Positions 61,776-64,000 of a stretch of DNA of 64,000 nucleotides are shown here, in pieces. Each line of letters starts with the position of its first letter. Positions within the stretch are counted from its first letter, which is position 1. The translations under genes were made by a program, and so were the position numbers. Under the pieces are notes generated by a model. That model saw only the letters and a program-made list of their open reading frames with translations. It searched no databases and was not told where the DNA came from. The stretch is from JAQUBU01 sp036677685 (GTDB lineage Bacteria; Bacillota; Syntrophomonadia; Syntrophomonadales; Syntrophomonadaceae), in contig JAVBWA010000039.1 in assembly GCA_036677685.1 (NCBI GenBank), positions 6,632 to 70,631 of the forward strand, given 5' to 3'.

Positions 61776-64000
61776 CTATAGCTTCTCCAGTTTGGCGGCA
61801 CTGACTTTGAACTCCGGTATTCCGCATATGGGATCCAGAGCTTCAGCATTGGTAAGACGGTTGGCGGCTGCCTCGCTAAAATGAAAATAGGTAAAGAGAA
61901 CATTCTCTTTAACAATATCAGTAATCTGGGTTTTAAGCTCGATGCTGCCCCGGCGGGTACTGAGACGTACAACTTCATCCTTTGCAATACCCATGCGCTC
62001 AGCCGTAAGCGGGTTAATCTGAACCACATTATCCGGCATATGGGCATGCAAAGCCTCGGCCCGGCGGCTCATGGAACCGGTGTGATAATGGTAGAGGCTG
62101 CGACCGGTACTGAGAATAAACGGATATTCTTGATCGGGTAGTTCGACCGGTTCAATAAATTCGACCGCATGGAACAGGCCCAGGCCCCGGGTGAATTGTA
62201 CAGTATGCAGGATGGGAGTACCGGGATGATCCTCAGCCGGGCAGGGCCAATGCAGACCGATTCCTTCCAGGCGTTCATAAGTCATACCGCCGTAGGAAGG
62301 GGTAACCGTGCGCATTTCTTCAAAAATCTCCTCGGCATTGGCATAACTCATGGGATAGCCCAGGCGGTTGGCCAATTCACAAATAATTTGCCAATCATCT
62401 TTGGACTGACCAGGACCGCTGACCGCATGGCGGATCCGCTGCACTTTACGCTCGGTGCTGGTAAAAGTGCCGTCTTTTTCCGCAAAAGAAAAACCAGGGA
62501 AGACAATATCGGCTTTTTCGGCAGTTTGAGTCAGGAAGATATCCTGGACGATAAGACAATCCAGATTCTCCAGGGCTTCTTCCACATGGGCTATGTCGGG
62601 GTCGCTGACCATGGGATTTTCTCCCAGGATAAATAGACCCTTGATCTGCCCGTGCAAAGCAGCGGGAATGGTTTGGGTTATGGTCATACCAATCTTGGGT
62701 GAGAGGGAAACCCCCCAGGCCTTTTCAAATTTAGCCTGAACATCCGGATTGCTTACGGCTTGATAGGCAGTATATACTACCGGCAGCGCCCCCATGTCAC
62801 AGGCACCCTGAACATTGTTCTGCCCCCTTAGCGCATTAACTCCAGTTCCCGGTCTTCCTATATTGCCGGTGAGCATGGCCAGATTACAGCAGGATTTGAC
62901 GTTGTCGGTGCCGGTGCTGTGCTGGGTTATTCCCATTGAATAACAAATAGCACTGGCTCCGGACTCTGCATAAATGCGGGCTGCATTTCTAATGTCTTCA
63001 GCCGGCACGCCGCTAATCGGTTCTACATATTCAGGTGTGTACTTTTCTACCACTTGTTTAAATGCTTCGAAATTTTCTGTGCGATTGGCGATAAAATCAT
63101 GGTCCAGAAGGTTTTCGGCAATAATCACATTCATCATGCCATTTAACAGGGCCACATCACTGCCCGGACGAAATTGCATAAAAACATCGGCCATTGATGC
63201 CAGGTCAGTGCAGCGCGGATCAGCGACTACCAATTTGGCCCCTTTCTGACGCACGTTTTGTTTAATTTTATAGCCAATAACCGGATGGTTTTCGGTAGTG
63301 TTGCTGCCGATGACGAAGATACAATCGGCTTCCTGGGCAAAGTCATTGATGGTATTGGTCATGGCCCCGCTGCCGAATGCGGCTCCGATCCCGGCTACGC
63401 TGGAAGCATGACAGAGACGGGCGCAATGATCGACATTATTGGTTCCCAGGACTGCGCGGGCGAATTTTTGGGCCAGGTAATTCTCCTCATTGCTGATCCG
63501 GGCTGAAGAGAAAACAGCCAGGCTGTCGGATCCATGTTTTTCTTTTATATCTTTAAGTTTTTGGGCTGCCAGATCCAGGGCTTCACCCCAGGAAGCTTCG
63601 CGGAATTTCCCGTTTTCCTTGATTAGAGGAGTAGTGAGTCTATCCGGGGAATGCACGAAATCCCAGCCGAAACGGCCTTTAACGCAAAGGGCGCCTTTGT
63701 TTACCGGGCTCCATTTTTCATCACGCAGTGATGTTACACCAACCACTTTATCGTTTTTAACATTGAGTTCAAAGGTGCAGCCGGTTCCGCAATAAGTGCA
63801 GGTGGTAAGAACCTTATCATTCTGAAAGGGCTTGCCTTTGCCGGCTGCTACCCGGCTGGTCAATGCGCCGACCGGACATACCATCACACACTGCCCGCAG
63901 AATACGCAGGTGGAATCAGCCAGTTTGCCGTCAAACGGAGTGGCGATCTTGGCATGGTGGCCTCTGTCTTCGATGTTAATGGCCTGGGCGCCGGTGATTT
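61776..64000 (-). CDS. fdhA: Formate dehydrogenase alpha subunit, molybdopterin enzyme, 5' end beyond window
   Basis: The frame is open to the right edge, so the N-terminus is missing; about 740 residues are visible. Upstream of 63887 the frame continues as STCVFCGQCVMVCPVGAL, a [4Fe-4S] ferredoxin-like region, so 63887 is not a true start. The catalytic chain follows with the cluster motif CTYCGTGC near 63800 and the active-site ARLCHASS with Cys codon TGT at 63413-63411 (no selenocysteine TGA). The molybdopterin domains and the C-terminal dinucleotide-binding domain are complete. The NuoG-like N-terminal clusters suggest the NAD- or ferredoxin-linked form used for formate oxidation or CO2 reduction. 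Partner subunits would lie outside the window. Confidence 0.9.
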   Translation of the reverse strand, partial: ITGAQAINIEDRGHHAKIATPFDGKLADSTCVFCGQCVMVCPVGALTSRVAAGKGKPFQNDKVLTTCTYCGTGCTFELNVKNDKVVGVTSLRDEKWSPVNKGALCVKGRFGWDFVHSPDRLTTPLIKENGKFREASWGEALDLAAQKLKDIKEKHGSDSLAVFSSARISNEENYLAQKFARAVLGTNNVDHCARLCHASSVAGIGAAFGSGAMTNTINDFAQEADCIFVIGSNTTENHPVIGYKIKQNVRQKGAKLVVADPRCTDLASMADVFMQFRPGSDVALLNGMMNVIIAENLLDHDFIANRTENFEAFKQVVEKYTPEYVEPISGVPAEDIRNAARIYAESGASAICYSMGITQHSTGTDNVKSCCNLAMLTGNIGRPGTGVNALRGQNNVQGACDMGALPVVYTAYQAVSNPDVQAKFEKAWGVSLSPKIGMTITQTIPAALHGQIKGLFILGENPMVSDPDIAHVEEALENLDCLIVQDIFLTQTAEKADIVFPGFSFAEKDGTFTSTERKVQRIRHAVSGPGQSKDDWQIICELANRLGYPMSYANAEEIFEEMRTVTPSYGGMTYERLEGIGLHWPCPAEDHPGTPILHTVQFTRGLGLFHAVEFIEPVELPDQEYPFILSTGRSLYHYHTGSMSRRAEALHAHMPDNVVQINPLTAERMGIAKDEVVRLSTRRGSIELKTQITDIVKENVLFTYFHFSEAAANRLTNAEALDPICGIPEFKVSAAKLEKL

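Noticed and set aside
63411..63413. Possible selenocysteine in formate dehydrogenase
   Set aside because: The codon on the coding strand is TGT (Cys), so there is no in-frame TGA to recode.

Overview
The window looks like chromosomal DNA of an anaerobic, spore-forming-lineage Firmicute. A Syntrophomonas-like clostridium is the best guess. This is inference from low-to-mid GC, strong AGGAGG-type ribosome sites with many TTG/GTG starts, a T-box leader, a YaaH-type GH18 lipoprotein, CBO0543/DUF1836/DUF3243 families, a molybdopterin formate dehydrogenase, pyruvate formate-lyase with its activase, and an unusual density of PAS/GGDEF/HD-GYP proteins. No rRNA, tRNA, CRISPR array, prophage or transposase was seen.

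Layout. 1-5884: end of an alanine/glycine symporter, a FIST-PAS-GGDEF-HD-GYP protein, and a two-gene phosphodiester-glycosidase operon. 6131-14750: alpha/beta hydrolase, a kinase and response-regulator pair with a decayed HD-GYP output domain, a decayed second copy of the hydrolase, an OmpR-type two-component pair, a duplicated DUF4405-like membrane protein and a 48-residue membrane peptide. 14933-21986: DUF1836 protein, PspA-NfeD-flotillin membrane-stress cluster, DUF3243, YlmH and a GH18 lipoprotein. 22153-25396: a 935-residue AAA+ ATPase with a C-terminal SLOG-like domain, and a small membrane protein. 25572-31527: small HTH protein, PocR-PAS-GGDEF-HD-GYP protein, secreted bactofilin-like membrane protein, methyltransferase. 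31738-42918: MocR regulator, T-box-controlled ilvBN, three membrane proteins, metallo-hydrolase plus PatB, pflB-pflA. 43052-53469: GGDEF/HD-GYP operon, 58-residue winged-helix protein, an ECF sigma factor with a duplicated-domain membrane partner, a PocR-PAS6 histidine kinase with two response regulators. 53514-64000: OmpR-type pair divergent from a secreted repeat protein, YgiQ, DNRLRE protein, second ECF/anti-sigma pair and formate dehydrogenase running off the right edge.

The most unusual feature is a dispersed family of ten ~130-190 nt intergenic elements (around 6.1, 26.1, 28.8, 29.1, 35.6, 42.9, 45.6, 45.8, 55.7 and 55.9 kb). They share a core CACACCGCTGCAACGAGGCG and can fold as one 5' hairpin followed by a closing stem enclosing three hairpins. 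Several stems change on both sides between copies, so selection on structure is likely. Three copies end exactly on the stop codon of an opposing gene and two form a tandem pair. A second notable signal is a matched set of 11-bp-spaced TTCAC repeats at a fixed distance from TACAAT on both sides of the 55.6-56.1 kb divergent region, pointing to one regulator controlling both its own operon and the secreted repeat protein.

The genes are dominated by signal reception: three GGDEF proteins, four HD-GYP proteins with intact motifs, one degenerate HD-GYP, four histidine kinases, five response regulators and two ECF systems. Metabolic genes (ilvBN, pfl, fdh) fit fermentative or syntrophic growth with formate as a likely product or carrier.
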